DNA from: a bacterium
GTDB taxonomy: Bacteria > BMS3Abin14
Length of the DNA stretch: 33,308 bases
Direction: 5' to 3'
Assembly (NCBI GenBank): GCA_020350725.1
Contig: CP070719.1
Span: 1,482,096 to 1,515,403, forward strand
The translations under genes were made by a program, and so were the position numbers. The notes below the pieces were generated by a model. The model made no database searches. It had not been told where the DNA came from and worked only from the letters and a program-made list of their open reading frames with translations. Below, in pieces: positions 7,828 through 17,010 of this stretch (its first letter is position 1; the number at the start of each line of letters is the position of its first letter).

Positions 7828-9396
7828 GTGACCGAGCGAAAGGGCATTATCAGAGCCGCCGGCGTGGTGGGCGGAGCCACTGTACTCAGCCGTGTTCTCG
7901 GGCTGGTGAGGGACGCCGTCATGGCATTCCTTTTCGGGGCCACGCCGGCGGCTGACGCCTTCTTCGTGGCGTTTCGCATACCGAATCTGATGCGACAGCT
8001 TTTCGGAGAGGGCGCTCTCGCCTCCTCCTTCGTTCCCGTTTACACGGATGTCCTTGAGCACGGGGGCGAGGAAGAGGCCCGTCGGCTCACGGACGGGCTG
8101 TTCACAATGGTTCTTTTGCTGCTCGCCGCTATCAGCCTGGCCGGGATCCTCCTGGCTCCCCTTGTCGTCAGGTGCATCGCCTTCGGTTTTGAACCGGGAA
8201 GCGACATCTTTCACCTGACCGTTCTTCTCACCCGGTGGATGTTCCCCTATACCCTTCTCATATGCGTGGCGGCTCTGGGTATGGGTCTTCTCAACGCTAA
8301 CCGCCATTTCCTTATTCCGGCGCTGGCCCCCGCCCTTCTTAACATATGTATCATCGGTTTCGCCCTGGGCATCTCCCCCAAGGTGGAAAGACCGATATTG
8401 GCTTTGGCTTGGGGCGTCCTGGTGGGCGGTGTGCTGCAGGTCCTCATCCAATGGTATCCCCTCAGGCAGAGAAGGGTCCTGCCCCGCCTCACCGCCAGTC
8501 TGATCTCGCCGGGGACGAAAAGGGTCCTGGTGATGATGGTTCCGGCGGCACTGGGCGTCGCCGTCTATCAGGTCAACATGCTCGTCGACACACTGCTGGC
8601 GTCTTTTCTCCCTCGGGGAAGCATCACATATCTCTGGTATGGCAACCGGATGGTTCAGTTCCCCCTTGGCGTATTCGGCATTGCGCTCGCCACGGCCGCT
8701 CTTCCCACTCTCTCCAGGCAGTTTTCCGAGGGCAGGAGGGAGGATTTTACCGGTACTGTGTCCTTTGCCCTTTCTCTGACGGCTTTTATCGGTCTCCCGG
8801 CCGCTCTGGGACTGATGGTCCTGAAGGAACCAATCATGGCCACCCTTTTCGCCAGGGGAGCTTTCGGCGGGGCGGAAGTGGATGGCGCGGCCAAGGCGAT
8901 GATGTTCTACTCCTTGGGGCTTCCCTTTTTCATCGGCGTAAAGATCTTCGGAAGAGCCTTCTACGCCATGGAGAACACACGGATACCCTTCGCCGCGGCT
9001 ACGGCCTCCATGGTCACCAATGTGATCCTGAATCTGCTCCTGATGGGTCCCCTTCTCCATGGGGGATTGGCGCTGGCTACTTCCCTGTCCTCCTTCCTGA
9101 ATTTCGCGATCCTCGCGGTGGCCTTCACCGGGCGCACCGGAACCCCTTGGCTGTCGGCGGAAATGATGAAGGATGCCGGAAAATCCCTTTTATCAGCCCT
9201 GATCATGTCAGCGGTCGTTCTGTTCGCAGCCACCAGGATGTCCTGGTTGGAAACGGGCACCGGCTCGAGGATCGCCGGGCTCGTCGGTTGTATGGCCCTG
9301 GGGATTATTGTATACTCCGGGTCGGCCCTCGTCATGGGCAGCAGTGGCGCAGCGGCTGTCAGGGACAGGTTCTCCGGCAGGGAGAAATTGAAGTGA
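7828..9396 (+). CDS. murJ: MurJ (MviN) lipid II flippase
   Basis: A 522-residue, strongly hydrophobic inner-membrane protein with about 14 predicted membrane segments. MurJ moves lipid II, the peptidoglycan precursor, across the inner membrane. The N terminus carries the family signature: VVGGATVLSRVLGLVRD, then AADAFFVAFRIPNLMRQLFGEGALASSFVPVY, including the conserved arginines of the central cavity and the GEGA turn. The start is GTG at 7828 with AGGGA at 7816-7820, 7 nt away. It is transcribed away from rpsT. The final TGA overlaps the GTG start of the next gene (GTGA), suggesting coupling with the alkyltransferase gene. Confidence 0.96.
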   Translation: MTERKGIIRAAGVVGGATVLSRVLGLVRDAVMAFLFGATPAADAFFVAFRIPNLMRQLFGEGALASSFVPVYTDVLEHGGEEEARRLTDGLFTMVLLLLAAISLAGILLAPLVVRCIAFGFEPGSDIFHLTVLLTRWMFPYTLLICVAALGMGLLNANRHFLIPALAPALLNICIIGFALGISPKVERPILALAWGVLVGGVLQVLIQWYPLRQRRVLPRLTASLISPGTKRVLVMMVPAALGVAVYQVNMLVDTLLASFLPRGSITYLWYGNRMVQFPLGVFGIALATAALPTLSRQFSEGRREDFTGTVSFALSLTAFIGLPAALGLMVLKEPIMATLFARGAFGGAEVDGAAKAMMFYSLGLPFFIGVKIFGRAFYAMENTRIPFAAATASMVTNVILNLLLMGPLLHGGLALATSLSSFLNFAILAVAFTGRTGTPWLSAEMMKDAGKSLLSALIMSAVVLFAATRMSWLETGTGSRIAGLVGCMALGIIVYSGSALVMGSSGAAAVRDRFSGREKLK

Positions 9397-9854
9397 GATC
9401 CGGTTACTTCACGGTCAGGTTCCCTCTGGGGAAGGTCGTTGTCCAGTCGGACGACGGAATGGTACCCCGGCGCGTCTTTTTCGATCTGGAAGATGCTATC
9501 CGGGATTGCCCCGGATCCGGGCCGCTGGCGGGCTCTCTGGAGCGTTATCTGGCGGGGGAGCCGGAGCCCCTGGATTTTCCCGTCGATCTGGACCGTTTGC
9601 CCTCCTTTACCCGAATGGTTCTGGAATATGTCAAGGAGATCCCCTACGGAACAGTGGCCACCTACGGTTGCATCGCGGCCGGGCTCGGCAGGCGGGGGGC
9701 ATCCAGGGCCGTCGGCAGGGCGATGGGGGCCAACCCTCTGCCGCTGGTCATCCCCTGCCACCGGGTTATAGCGGCGGGAGGCGGTCCAGGCGGGTTCACC
9801 TCGGGGATCCAGCTCAAGCTCTGGCTCCTGGCATTGGAAGGGGTCAGGATCTGA
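9393..9854 (+). CDS. ogt: Methylated-DNA--protein cysteine methyltransferase (Ogt/MGMT type)
   Basis: 153 residues. The C-terminal ATase domain is complete: F-T-x-x-V-L-E-Y-V-K-E-I-P-Y-G-T-V-A-T-Y (72-91), a winged-helix segment with the arginine finger in ASRAVGRAMGANP (R109), and the suicide cysteine C122 in PCHRVI. It removes alkyl groups from O6 of guanine by transferring them irreversibly to C122. The N-terminal lobe is short, about 65 residues, but aligns in size with small bacterial Ogt proteins. The start is GTG 9393, with AGGGAG at 9379-9384, 8 nt upstream, overlapping the murJ stop by 4 nt. Its own stop overlaps the proposed dtd start in the same way. A frame open further upstream inside murJ is not coding. 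Confidence 0.93.
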   Translation: MRSGYFTVRFPLGKVVVQSDDGMVPRRVFFDLEDAIRDCPGSGPLAGSLERYLAGEPEPLDFPVDLDRLPSFTRMVLEYVKEIPYGTVATYGCIAAGLGRRGASRAVGRAMGANPLPLVIPCHRVIAAGGGPGGFTSGIQLKLWLLALEGVRI

Positions 9855-10291
9855 AAGCGCTGGTCCAAAGGGTCCTCTGGGCGAAAGTGGAGGTCGGTGG
9901 CGACACGGTCTCCTCCATTGGCCCCGGCCTTCTGGTCTTCCTGGGAGTGGCGGCCGATGACGGGCCTCGCGAGGCGGATTACCTGGCTGCCAGGGTGGCG
10001 GCGCTAAGGGTCTTTGAGGACAGGGAAGGCAGGATGAATCTGTCTCTTCGTGACACAGGCGGAGAGGCACTGGTCGTATCCCAGTTCACCCTCGTGGCCG
10101 ACACGGCCAGGGGCAACAGACCCGGTTTTTCCGGAGCGGCCCCTCCTCAGGAAGCCGAGGGGATCTACCAGCGTTTCCTCGAGTCGCTCAAGGGGGAGGG
10201 GATCAAGACAGGCTCGGGGGTGTTCAGGGCCCAGATGACCGTTTCCCTGGCCAACGACGGACCGGTGACGATCATGCTGGAGTCAAAATGA
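9851..10291 (+). CDS. dtd: D-aminoacyl-tRNA deacylase, with probable CTG start
   Basis: 146 residues if translation begins at CTG 9851, the usual length of DTD. The enzyme hydrolyses D-aminoacyl-tRNAs and protects translation from D-amino acids. The family motifs SQFTL (77-81) and NDGPVT (135-140), with the cross-subunit Gly-cisPro pair at 137-138, are intact, as is GNRPGF (88-93). The N terminus reads x-K-A-L-V-Q-R-V, matching the conserved M-x-A-L-x-Q-R-V. No ATG, GTG or TTG stands at this place, and the next GTG would remove the first strand. AAGGGG at 9838-9843 is 7 nt upstream. CTGA (9851-9854) overlaps the ogt stop, as GTGA does between murJ and ogt. Confidence 0.92.
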   Translation: MKALVQRVLWAKVEVGGDTVSSIGPGLLVFLGVAADDGPREADYLAARVAALRVFEDREGRMNLSLRDTGGEALVVSQFTLVADTARGNRPGFSGAAPPQEAEGIYQRFLESLKGEGIKTGSGVFRAQMTVSLANDGPVTIMLESK

Positions 10292-10466
10292 CCCTGCCCC
10301 GGAGGAGATCCGGCCTACCGTATCAGACGGTGGATCGGCCGGAGGCTTCGGCATCGAAGGGCATGCTGCGGACCATCTGACTCGAGGGTCAGCTCAGTTT
10401 GAGTGGTGCAGGCGTCTCTAATCCGGTCTCCCGGCCTATGGTATCCTTTGGAAAGGACCGTATCGT

Positions 10467-11093
10467 ATGACTCTCGAACACCTTCTGGTAGGCCCGCTTC
10501 AGTCGAACTGTTTTATCATCGGTGACGAGAAGACCGGCAAGGCCGCCGTCATCGACCCCGGGGGAGATGGTCCGGAGATCATCAAAAGGATCCAATCGAA
10601 ACCATGGGATGTTGTCGCTATTCTCAACACTCATGCCCACTTCGATCACATTGCCGCCAATGCCGAACTCGTGCGCGGGACAGGAGCTCCCCTGATGGTG
10701 CCACAATTGGATGCTGCACTTCTCGATCAGGCCGCCTTTCAGGCCCGCATGTACGGGATCAGCGTCCAGGAGTCGCCGAAGCCGGACAGGTTGCTGGAGG
10801 ATAGCGACATCATCGAGATCGGAGGGGAACGGGTGGAGGTGATCGCCACCCCGGGCCATACTCCGGGCGGGGTGACCTTCAGGTCAAGCCTGGGGATTTT
10901 TTCCGGGGACGCCCTCTTCGCCGGCTCCATCGGACGAACGGATCTTCCCGGAGGGGACTTCGAAACCCTCATAAAGTCGATCAAGGAGAGGATACTCGCT
11001 CTCCCGGACGATACACCGGTTTATCCGGGACACGGACCGTCGACCACCGTGGGACGGGAGAGGCAATACAACCCCTTTCTGCAGGCTTTCTAG
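10467..11093 (+). CDS. Metallo-beta-lactamase-fold hydrolase (glyoxalase II-like)
   Basis: 208 residues. All ligands of a binuclear metal site are present: H56, H58, D60 and H61 in THAHFDH, H131 in GHTPGG, D148 in SGDALF and H189 in PGHG. The T-H-x-H-x-D-H spacing and short length match the stand-alone glyoxalase II-like group (YcbL/GloB type), which hydrolyses glutathione or other thioesters. There is no rhodanese or long C-terminal substrate-binding domain, so the substrate cannot be named. AAGGA at 10453-10457 is 9 nt before the ATG. A 175-nt spacer separates it from dtd, and 66 nt separate it from coaBC. Confidence 0.9.
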   Translation: MTLEHLLVGPLQSNCFIIGDEKTGKAAVIDPGGDGPEIIKRIQSKPWDVVAILNTHAHFDHIAANAELVRGTGAPLMVPQLDAALLDQAAFQARMYGISVQESPKPDRLLEDSDIIEIGGERVEVIATPGHTPGGVTFRSSLGIFSGDALFAGSIGRTDLPGGDFETLIKSIKERILALPDDTPVYPGHGPSTTVGRERQYNPFLQAF

Positions 11094-11159
11094 CCGGGAA
11101 ATTCGCAACACCTGGTATCCGCCGGTCTCCAACGTCATGCAGCAGGGGGAGGGGGGGTA

Positions 11160-12389
11160 GTGATGAAAAGGCATCCGGCAATAAATGGTATCAAGGTCCT
11201 CCTGGGAATCACCGGGGGAATCGGAGCCTATAAGAGCGCCGAACTGATCAGACTGTTCATGAAACAGGGGGCGGAGGTGTCGGTGGTCATGACCCGGAAC
11301 GCCACCCAGTTCATCACGCCATTGACCGTGGAAACCCTGAGCCGGAATCCCGTCGGTACGGATCTTTTCTCCCTGTCCGAGGAGAGATCCATCGACCACA
11401 TCTCCAGGGCCCGGTGGGCGGATCTTATGGTGATCGCACCCGCCACCGCCAACTACCTGGCGAAGGCGGCCCACGGCATAGCCGATGATCTCCTGACCAC
11501 CATTTCTCTGGCAGCGACGTGCCCGGTTCTCATAGCACCGGCCATGAACTCAGCGATGTGGGACCACGTCACTGTCAGGAGTAACCTGGAGATCCTGACT
11601 TCCCGCGGAGTCGCTGTCGTCCCCCCGACGGAGGGTGAACTGGCATGCGGAGAGGAGGGAGTGGGAAGGATGGCCGATCCCGAACAGATCGTGGCCGCGG
11701 CCGCGGCCGCAATTCAGCTCCACGATCTCGATGGGGTCAGGGTCCTCGTCACCGCAGGTCCGACGAGGGAGGCTGTGGACCCCGTTCGGTTTCTGTCCAA
11801 CCGGTCCTCGGGCAAGATGGGATATGCCCTGGCTGAAGCTGCGGCGACCAGAGGGGCCGAGGTCATCCTGGTCTCAGGCCCCGCGGCACTCGATCCCCCC
11901 AGCGGAGTCACACTCGTCAGCGTCGAGAGCGCCCGGGAGATGCTGGCCGCCGTCAGAGCCAACCTGAAAGCCTGCCAGTGGGTCATCATGGCCGCCGCGG
12001 TCGCCGATTTCCGCCCCTCGGCGGTCCTGGAGAGCAAGTTGAAAAAGAAAGGCCGCCAGGGGCTGTCACTCGATCTGACAGCCAATCCGGACATCCTGAA
12101 AACCATCGCGGCAGACAAGGGCAACAGGCTGTACATCGGATTCGCGGCCGAGACCGAGGATCTCCTGGAGAACGCCAGGGCCAAACTGGAGGGGAAAGGC
12201 CTCGATCTGATCGTCGGCAACGACGTGACCGAAAGGGGATCCGGTTTTGGTTCGGAAACCAATCAGGCCGTCATTATTCTCAGGGACGGGACGGTGGAGC
12301 GCCTTCCCCTTATGACAAAGAGAGAACTGGCCGACCAGATCCTCGACCAGTCTATGAGATGCTGGCAATCCGGAGATGTGGATGGATGA
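11160..12389 (+). CDS. coaBC: Bifunctional phosphopantothenoylcysteine decarboxylase / phosphopantothenate-cysteine ligase
   Basis: 409 residues, the normal size of CoaBC (Dfp). It carries out steps two and three of coenzyme A synthesis from phosphopantothenate. The FMN-dependent CoaC half (about 1-185) has GITGGIGAYKS (16-26), catalytic H80, the substrate clamp PAMNSAMW (127-134) and LACGEEGVGRM with C163. The CoaB half (about 190-405) begins VLVTAGPTREAVDPVRF and carries NRSSGKMG (214-221), the ligase dimer and nucleotide segment, followed by a lysine-rich loop near 293. GTG 11160 and ATG 11163 are adjacent, both downstream of a long G-rich site (11145-11157), and either may be used. It overlaps the next gene. 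Confidence 0.97.
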   Translation: MMKRHPAINGIKVLLGITGGIGAYKSAELIRLFMKQGAEVSVVMTRNATQFITPLTVETLSRNPVGTDLFSLSEERSIDHISRARWADLMVIAPATANYLAKAAHGIADDLLTTISLAATCPVLIAPAMNSAMWDHVTVRSNLEILTSRGVAVVPPTEGELACGEEGVGRMADPEQIVAAAAAAIQLHDLDGVRVLVTAGPTREAVDPVRFLSNRSSGKMGYALAEAAATRGAEVILVSGPAALDPPSGVTLVSVESAREMLAAVRANLKACQWVIMAAAVADFRPSAVLESKLKKKGRQGLSLDLTANPDILKTIAADKGNRLYIGFAAETEDLLENARAKLEGKGLDLIVGNDVTERGSGFGSETNQAVIILRDGTVERLPLMTKRELADQILDQSMRCWQSGDVDG

Positions 12390-13053
12390 TCTCAGGTCGA
12401 TCTATCTCGACTCCCTGGGCCTCGATGTTCTAACGGAACGCCGGGACCGGCCTCGGCGTGAGGGATCGACAGACGGTGATCGAGCCGCAGCCCTTGAAGA
12501 TCTCCACACGTCTCTCGTCGATTGTCACAGATGCCCCCTCGGTGACACGCGGACGAATCTGGTATTTGGAACGGGTGATCCCCATGCCCGTCTGGTATTC
12601 GTCGGTGAAGCTCCGGGACGGGACGAGGACCTGAAGGGAGAGCCCTTCGTCGGAAAGGCCGGCCAGCTCCTGACGAAGATCATTGCCGCTATGGGGCTCA
12701 CCAGAAAGGATGTGTACATCTGCAATGTAAACAAATGCCGTCCGCCAGGCAACAGGGACCCCCATCCCAGCGAAGTGGAGGCATGTCAGCCTTTCCTCCT
12801 CCGGCAGCTGGAGATCATCTCGCCGAAGGTGATATGTGCCCTCGGCGGTTTCGCCGCCAAGGCTCTTCTCGATTCCGATGCCAGGATCTCGCAGGTACGC
12901 GGGACATTCCACACATATAACGGGATACCGCTCATGCCCACCTACCACCCTTCGTTCCTCCTTCGCAATCCCAATGCGAAAAGAGAAGTCTGGGATGACA
13001 TGAAGAAGATCATGGAATACCTGGACCTTCCAATACCGAACGGACGGGCTTAG
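12382..13053 (+). CDS. Family 4 (Fe-S) uracil-DNA glycosylase
   Basis: About 223 residues. It removes uracil from DNA in base-excision repair. Motif GEAPGRDED (75-83) and HPSFLLR (H179) are the active-site motifs of the family 4 group. Four cysteines, C48 and C51 in CHRCPLG, C119 in NKCRPPGNR and C135, match the set that binds a 4Fe-4S cluster. The N-terminal extension of about 45 residues before the first cysteine is typical of bacterial members. ATG 12382 is preferred because GGAG at 12372-12375 is 6 nt away; ATG 12376 abuts it. The gene overlaps coaBC by 8 nt. Older annotations call such proteins phage SPO1 DNA polymerase-related. Confidence 0.93.
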   Translation: MDDLRSIYLDSLGLDVLTERRDRPRREGSTDGDRAAALEDLHTSLVDCHRCPLGDTRTNLVFGTGDPHARLVFVGEAPGRDEDLKGEPFVGKAGQLLTKIIAAMGLTRKDVYICNVNKCRPPGNRDPHPSEVEACQPFLLRQLEIISPKVICALGGFAAKALLDSDARISQVRGTFHTYNGIPLMPTYHPSFLLRNPNAKREVWDDMKKIMEYLDLPIPNGRA

Positions 13054-13089
13054 GTCGCCGTAGTACCGTCCAGGGAGCTCCTTAAGGAC

Positions 13090-16000
13090 TTGAAACGTCG
13101 AATTACAGCCTTTCTGCTGATCATAGTCCTCGCCGGCATCACGGTGGCCATGAAGATTATCACCAGTCCCCGGCTGGACACGGTGATCCGGAATGTCCTG
13201 GTTCAACAGGCCGAGGAGCATCTTGGCGTGAGGCTTTCTCTCGGCTCACTGGATCACAACATCCTTCTGACCAGGTTCACACTGGAGGATGTCACCCTTT
13301 CGGACCTCAGGGGTGAGGGTCGGGAGATCAGAGCCCGGAGGCTCATCATCGCCTTCGATCCCTATGCGACTTTCAGGGGCATGGTGTCCGTCAGTGACAT
13401 CCAGCTGGAGGGAATCGATCTGCGGGTGGTCCACGGAACGGACGGGAGTGTGTCCGTCGACCCCATCCTGCCTTTCTGGCAGGGAGAAGGGGTCTCCGAT
13501 CGTTCCAGGATCCGACCGGTCAAGGTCGAATTCAAGCGGTTTTCCCTCATAGATTCACATCTGTCCTACAGGGACCTGCAGGCCGGGCTGGACCTGGACC
13601 TGGACAAGGTTCTCATCAATGTAGGACGGGGCAGATTTGATTCCCCGGATCGGAGGAATATCACCGTTTCCAGCAGATCGGGACAGTTGAAGTGGCGGGC
13701 CTTCCCCGAAGGTCGCGCGGTGCCTATCCAATCCATACGTGCGAACCTCGTTTACGGCAGGAATGAGATCGAGCTCTCCAGGGTTTCTCTGCTGACCGGA
13801 CCTATCCAGGTTGAACTGTCCGGAACGGTACCTTTGGAGAAAAGCGCTTCGCTGTCGGGTTCCCTGGAGATTGTGGCCGACCTCGATGAGCTCTCGTGGC
13901 TTCTCCGGGGCGGAAAGGGCAAGATCCGTCTGTCGGGGGAGATTGTCGGGCAGCTGTCGTCACCGGAGTTCAGGGGAAGGTTGACCTCGGACGAAGTACA
14001 CCTCGCGGACAGGACCTTCGATGATCTGAATGCCGTCATGGAGATGGACAGCGGCGGTGGAAGGCTGACCGACCTCCTGTTCCGCTACCGAGAGGAAGAG
14101 ATCGAGGCGGCCATGGATATCCGATTCCATCGCGATCTCCCGTTCAGTATGGAAGTAAAGGCCGATGACTATCCCATCTTCAGGTTGATCCAGGAGTTCC
14201 AGAAGGATGCCGTCAAACCACTGGGTGAGCTTGATATTTCCTGTCGCATCGAGGGCAGGCTTTCCCCAGCCTTCCATCAACCGGGTGCCAACGTGAGGCT
14301 GACCGGACAGGGAGAAATACCCCTTTCCCAAAAGGGTGCCGCGAGAGCCTTCACCATGGACGTCAGGGGTACCTACCAGGACCAGGAGATGCTCCTCGAG
14401 GATTTTCAAGCTCAGCTCGGCTCCGCGAGGCTCACGGCTGCCGGGACAATGAGTCGAGAGGGGTTCTCGGTGGAGTTCAGGGTCCAGGAAGATGACCTGG
14501 CCCCCTGGAGCGATGTGCTGCTCCTGGACGACATGAGGGGTAATCTTGTTGCCGGAGGTGAGATCACCGGCAGTTGGCTGTCGCCCGTGGCGAGGATGGA
14601 TATCGTCGCAAAAGGTCTTTCCGGAGGGGATTTTACCGTAGATCTGGTTGAGGCCCATGCGGACGTCGATCGTTCAGGGATCTCCTTTCCATTGGCCTCC
14701 GTCAAGATCCAATCCTCGGCGGTCACCTTCCAGGGCGAGTTTCCATGGAGCCGAGGGGAGGAGGCGTGGTTTTCCGTTGGGGTCTCCAGCGGACGCATCG
14801 AGGATCTCATCGGCGCCATAGGAGTGCCTCTGCATTTTTCAGGCGAGGTCACCGCTCTGATGAATTTTTCCATGAGGCACGGCAGCCTGGTGGGAGCCGG
14901 GGAAACGACCATGAGAGACCTCTCCCTGTTCGGAGAGGTGTTCCAGGAATGCCGATTCAAATTGGAGGTTTTGGATGACGGCATGGTCCTCAACAGAGTC
15001 GAGCTGGTCAAGGCTGAGAGGCTTATCTCGGGCCGGGCTGAGCTCCGGGATGGCCGCTTCAAAGCCAGGCTGAAGAGCGAGGATCCGGTGCTGTTGGACG
15101 AGGTCTGGGCCCTGAAGAAACTGAAGGTCCCCTTAACGGGTGACATGGTGATCGAGGTGGAGGCGGAGGGGACGCTTGACGGAGAGGAGCTCTCGGCAGA
15201 CGCTCGGCTCCAGTGGCAGAATATCAGTTTCGAGGGCAGACCCTGGCACAGCGGGAAGGGTACCTTCGTCCTCAAGAACAGGACCCTTGAAGGGGCAGCC
15301 GATCTCATCGACAGCAAACTCTCCGCGCGGGCGGTCGCTGAACTGGGGGGCGAATTTCCCTTCTCGGGCACCATCAGGTCCGTCGGACAGATCGAGCACA
15401 GTGATCTGAACGATTTTCTGGGTCTTGGAATCTCATCCGACTTCGCCTCAGGAAGGGGCACCGCTTCTGCCAGGGCCCGCGGTATCCTGGCCGACCTCGA
15501 CAGGACCGAAGTCGAGGGTGTCCTTGATGACTTCATCTTCAGGATCCGGGGGTTGAATTTTTCCTCCCGGCAACAGGCCCCTTTTACGTACACCCCTGAG
15601 GACGGGATCATTTTTGAGGATCTCAAGCTGAAGTCCGGAGAGTCAGAGATCGAGGGCTCCCTGGTGATCGCCCCGGGAGGGAGCCTGGGGGGTACGGTTT
15701 CCGGTGGCATCGACCTGGGTGGATTTTCCTTTCTGGAGCCGACCGTGGATACCTTCAGCGGCAGGACTGATATCGAGGTCAAGGTTTCAGGATCCCTTGC
15801 CCAGCCTTATCTCAGCGGTTTCGTGACCCTTATGAGTTCCTCGTGCGTCGCCCACCTGCCCTTTCCCATGGAAATTACCGGGCTCGCGGGGCGCATAGAA
15901 GTCGTCAAGGACAGGCTTCACTTCGAATCCATCACGGGAAGGGTGGGCGCCGGATCCCTGATCATGACGGGGGACATATTTTTCAGGGGGCTTCAGCCTG

Positions 16001-17010
16001 TTGAGGGAGATCTCGAATGGCGCGGAGAATCCATACCGGTGAAGTTCCCGGAGGGCCTGTCCACAGTCAACCGCGGCCACGTGACCATGAGGTTCTCAGG
16101 GGGGAAGGGTGACGTGAGGGGAGCCATCCAGATGGACGAGGGCAGATACAACAGGGAGATCGATCTCGATAACCTGGCAGGCCTGATCGGGGAAGGGTCC
16201 CGATTCAAGGTGTCCGGGGAACCCGGCGACCGGGCAGAGAACGGAGGGGGGGACTGGCTTGCTCTGGACATCGAGATGACGACGGTCAATCCTATCGATG
16301 TGGACATTAAATTGATCAGGGGTGAGGCGAGGGGCGCACTCAGGCTTCAGGGAACCGCAGCCAGGCCCCTTCTCAGCGGCAGGCTGGAGATGGATGAGGG
16401 TATCATCCAGTACCGAGGAAAGGCTTTTGATATCACCCAGGGCACTGTGGGTTTTTTCAATCCCCAGGAAATAGAGCCCAACTTCGACTTCGCCGCCAAG
16501 GCCGAGGTGAGTGGATTAGACCGTGACGGAGTCCTCAGGGATTACGAGGTTGACCTCGTCGCTGCTGGAGTGCCGACAAAATTCCAGTTGGACCTCATGT
16601 CGTCGCCTCCGTTGAGTGAGGCAGACGTCATCTCACTGCTGACCTGGGGTGCAGTTGGTGAACAGGCATTCGCCGAGGGAGGCGGGATCTCGGCAACTGA
16701 GGCAACTCTGATCCTCACTCAGCAACTGAGGGGGAAACTGGAAACGGAAGTCCAGCAGATCACCGGTTTCGACCGATTCGTCATCGACCCGGCTTTCGTA
16801 TCGTCCAAGGGCGAAAGGGTGCCCCGTGTCCGGGTGGATAAGAGGCTCGGTGACCGTCTCTCCCTCAGTGCTTCCACCCCCATACTTTCGGGTGAGGAAT
16901 CGGAATTTCTGCTGCGCTACCGGATTTCAGACACCTTTTCCCTGCTTGGCGAACAGGGAGGAGAGAGCGAATTCGGGCTGGACCTTGATTTTAAATTTGA
17001 GATCCCCTGA
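13090..17010 (+). CDS. tamB: TamB/AsmA-family translocation and assembly protein
   Basis: 1306 residues. One N-terminal membrane anchor (about 7-22, after KRR) is followed by a long periplasmic stretch rich in beta strands with repeating L-x-G/I-x-G patterns, as in the hydrophobic groove of the AsmA-like bridge proteins. The C-terminal DUF490/TamB domain (about 900-1306) is clear: NPIDVDIKLIRGEARG, the RLEMDEGIIQYRGKAFDITQG strand pair and LLTWG near residue 1183. TamB spans from the inner membrane to the outer membrane and works with an Omp85 partner in protein assembly or lipid transport. The start is TTG 13090, needed to keep the anchor; AGGGAG at 13072-13077 is 12 nt away, so initiation looks weak. 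Its stop overlaps the Omp85 gene by one base. Confidence 0.93.
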   Translation: MKRRITAFLLIIVLAGITVAMKIITSPRLDTVIRNVLVQQAEEHLGVRLSLGSLDHNILLTRFTLEDVTLSDLRGEGREIRARRLIIAFDPYATFRGMVSVSDIQLEGIDLRVVHGTDGSVSVDPILPFWQGEGVSDRSRIRPVKVEFKRFSLIDSHLSYRDLQAGLDLDLDKVLINVGRGRFDSPDRRNITVSSRSGQLKWRAFPEGRAVPIQSIRANLVYGRNEIELSRVSLLTGPIQVELSGTVPLEKSASLSGSLEIVADLDELSWLLRGGKGKIRLSGEIVGQLSSPEFRGRLTSDEVHLADRTFDDLNAVMEMDSGGGRLTDLLFRYREEEIEAAMDIRFHRDLPFSMEVKADDYPIFRLIQEFQKDAVKPLGELDISCRIEGRLSPAFHQPGANVRLTGQGEIPLSQKGAARAFTMDVRGTYQDQEMLLEDFQAQLGSARLTAAGTMSREGFSVEFRVQEDDLAPWSDVLLLDDMRGNLVAGGEITGSWLSPVARMDIVAKGLSGGDFTVDLVEAHADVDRSGISFPLASVKIQSSAVTFQGEFPWSRGEEAWFSVGVSSGRIEDLIGAIGVPLHFSGEVTALMNFSMRHGSLVGAGETTMRDLSLFGEVFQECRFKLEVLDDGMVLNRVELVKAERLISGRAELRDGRFKARLKSEDPVLLDEVWALKKLKVPLTGDMVIEVEAEGTLDGEELSADARLQWQNISFEGRPWHSGKGTFVLKNRTLEGAADLIDSKLSARAVAELGGEFPFSGTIRSVGQIEHSDLNDFLGLGISSDFASGRGTASARARGILADLDRTEVEGVLDDFIFRIRGLNFSSRQQAPFTYTPEDGIIFEDLKLKSGESEIEGSLVIAPGGSLGGTVSGGIDLGGFSFLEPTVDTFSGRTDIEVKVSGSLAQPYLSGFVTLMSSSCVAHLPFPMEITGLAGRIEVVKDRLHFESITGRVGAGSLIMTGDIFFRGLQPVEGDLEWRGESIPVKFPEGLSTVNRGHVTMRFSGGKGDVRGAIQMDEGRYNREIDLDNLAGLIGEGSRFKVSGEPGDRAENGGGDWLALDIEMTTVNPIDVDIKLIRGEARGALRLQGTAARPLLSGRLEMDEGIIQYRGKAFDITQGTVGFFNPQEIEPNFDFAAKAEVSGLDRDGVLRDYEVDLVAAGVPTKFQLDLMSSPPLSEADVISLLTWGAVGEQAFAEGGGISATEATLILTQQLRGKLETEVQQITGFDRFVIDPAFVSSKGERVPRVRVDKRLGDRLSLSASTPILSGEESEFLLRYRISDTFSLLGEQGGESEFGLDLDFKFEIP

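Noticed and set aside
7825-9060. 411-codon open frame on the minus strand
   Set aside because: It is antisense to murJ and gives a hydrophilic, histidine- and glutamine-rich product with no known pattern.
8346-9392. N-terminal extension of the ogt frame inside murJ
   Set aside because: The frame is open, but the product is unlike the alkyltransferase family, murJ occupies the region, and GTG 9393 has a good ribosome-binding site.
9506-9850. N-terminal extension of the dtd frame inside ogt
   Set aside because: It would add over 100 residues not found in Dtd, whose conserved N terminus begins at CTG 9851.
10317-10331. ACCGT/ACGGT hairpin as a terminator after dtd
   Set aside because: It is a weak 5-bp stem without a T run. 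The 175-nt spacer shows nothing else that I can support.
14412-15782. 456-codon open frame on the minus strand
   Set aside because: It is antisense to tamB, extremely rich in serine, arginine and proline, and shows no domain or ribosome-binding site.
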